Shown piece by piece: positions 43,712 to 43,927 of a stretch of 43,927 nt of DNA. This DNA comes from Lysobacterales bacterium (GTDB taxonomy: Bacteria > Pseudomonadota > Gammaproteobacteria > Xanthomonadales > Rhodanobacteraceae): positions 1-43,927 of the forward strand of contig JAATFF010000026.1 in assembly GCA_015655335.1 (NCBI GenBank). Reading direction: 5' to 3'. A program made the position numbers and the translations under genes. Below the pieces are notes generated by a model. The model saw only the letters and a program-made list of their open reading frames with translations, was not told where the DNA came from and did no database searches. The number at the start of each line of letters is the position of its first letter. Within the stretch, counting starts at the first letter, position 1.

Positions 43712-43927
43712 ATGCAGCGGTTTCGATGGATACTCACGGCGGCCGTCATCGGTGGCGCTACAACGCTCATAGCGGCGCCCGCCGCGATGGGAGCAAGCCC
43801 CATGGCCAAGACCAGCCATACGGATATCGGTATCGATCTGACCGGTATCGATCATGCCATTCAGCCGGGCAACGACTTCTTCGGCTATGCCAACGGCACT
43901 TGGCTGAAGACGGCGCAGATTCCGGCC
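43712..43927 (+). CDS. M13 family metallopeptidase (N-terminal part, cut by window edge)
   Basis: The 72 visible residues begin with a signal peptide (MQRFRWILTAAVIGGATTLIAAPAAMGA). They continue with the characteristic start of neprilysin-like M13 zinc peptidases: IDHAIQPGNDFFGYANGTWLKTAQIPA, matching the DDFFxYVNGxWLxxxxIPxD pattern. The HExxH zinc site lies beyond the window. The ATG at 43712 is preceded by AAGGTGAT. Members are periplasmic or secreted oligopeptidases; the substrate here is unknown. Confidence 0.9.
   Translation, partial: MQRFRWILTAAVIGGATTLIAAPAAMGASPMAKTSHTDIGIDLTGIDHAIQPGNDFFGYANGTWLKTAQIPA

Noticed and set aside
42556-43809. 417-residue minus-strand open frame at the right edge
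   Set aside because: Covers the GH92 C-terminus and the M13 start in antisense; no motif.
1-43927. tRNA/rRNA genes, CRISPR arrays, IS elements, prophage or toxin-antitoxin systems
   Set aside because: None recognised by eye on either strand; a tRNAscan, CRISPR finder and ISfinder run would be the decisive check.

Overview
The window is a dense stretch of chromosome from a GC-rich gammaproteobacterium. Gene content and protein style point to Xanthomonadales, most likely Rhodanobacteraceae (Dyella, Frateuria or Luteibacter type). This is inference from pilT, proC, a YoaA-type helicase, mrcB, relA, hrpA, tamAB and GH92 sequences and from the REP-like hairpins; no 16S gene is present. I see no tRNA, rRNA, CRISPR array, IS element or prophage. 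Both edges cut a gene: pilT at the left and an M13 peptidase at the right.

Layout. 1-2.8 kb: pilT (minus) faces proC-yggT-secreted hypothetical (plus). 2.9-6.0 kb: genes tied to B vitamins, namely a BtuF-like cobalamin-binding protein, YjbQ, PdxH and dodecin, with a glycerate-kinase-like gene between. A 120-bp palindromic repeat separates the first two. 6.5-8.1 kb: an orphan LuxR/RcsB-type response regulator convergent with an SDR-like epimerase. 8.1-11.3 kb: aroK-aroB-small WGR-like gene-hemE, closed by a 17-bp perfect hairpin. 11.3-14.8 kb (minus): a sugar-porter MFS and YoaA helicase. 14.9-19.3 kb: a MAPEG protein facing mrcB (PBP1b)-TPR lipoprotein-prephenate dehydrogenase. 19.5-28.4 kb (minus): SDR-like gene, membrane-anchored repeat protein, relA and hrpA. 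28.6-29.1 kb: dps. 29.4-32.0 kb: a GH17-GT2 beta-glucan synthase gene interrupted by one in-frame stop. 32.1-37.7 kb: tamA-tamB. 37.7-40.0 kb (minus): a DUF899 protein and a DHA2 drug exporter. 40.2-43.9 kb: a GH92 alpha-mannosidase and the start of an M13 metallopeptidase.

Most of the window is housekeeping: shikimate/tyrosine and haem synthesis, peptidoglycan synthesis, outer-membrane assembly, stringent response and RNA helicase. Several neighbours plausibly act together: tamA-tamB in outer-membrane protein insertion, mrcB with its overlapping lipoprotein, aroK-aroB in one overlapping unit, and pdxH-yjbQ in cofactor metabolism.

The most striking observation is at 30132-30134. A TAA stop replaces exactly the codon expected to encode the catalytic nucleophile glutamate of the GH17 domain, in an otherwise intact 2.6-kb frame. 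The acid/base glutamate and the whole downstream GT2 domain are preserved. Other points of interest are an altered glycine motif in AroK, a miniature WGR-like protein, hairpins in the leaders of relA and the glucan synthase gene, and a repeat protein built from four two-part units. I did not find a clearly new multi-gene system.
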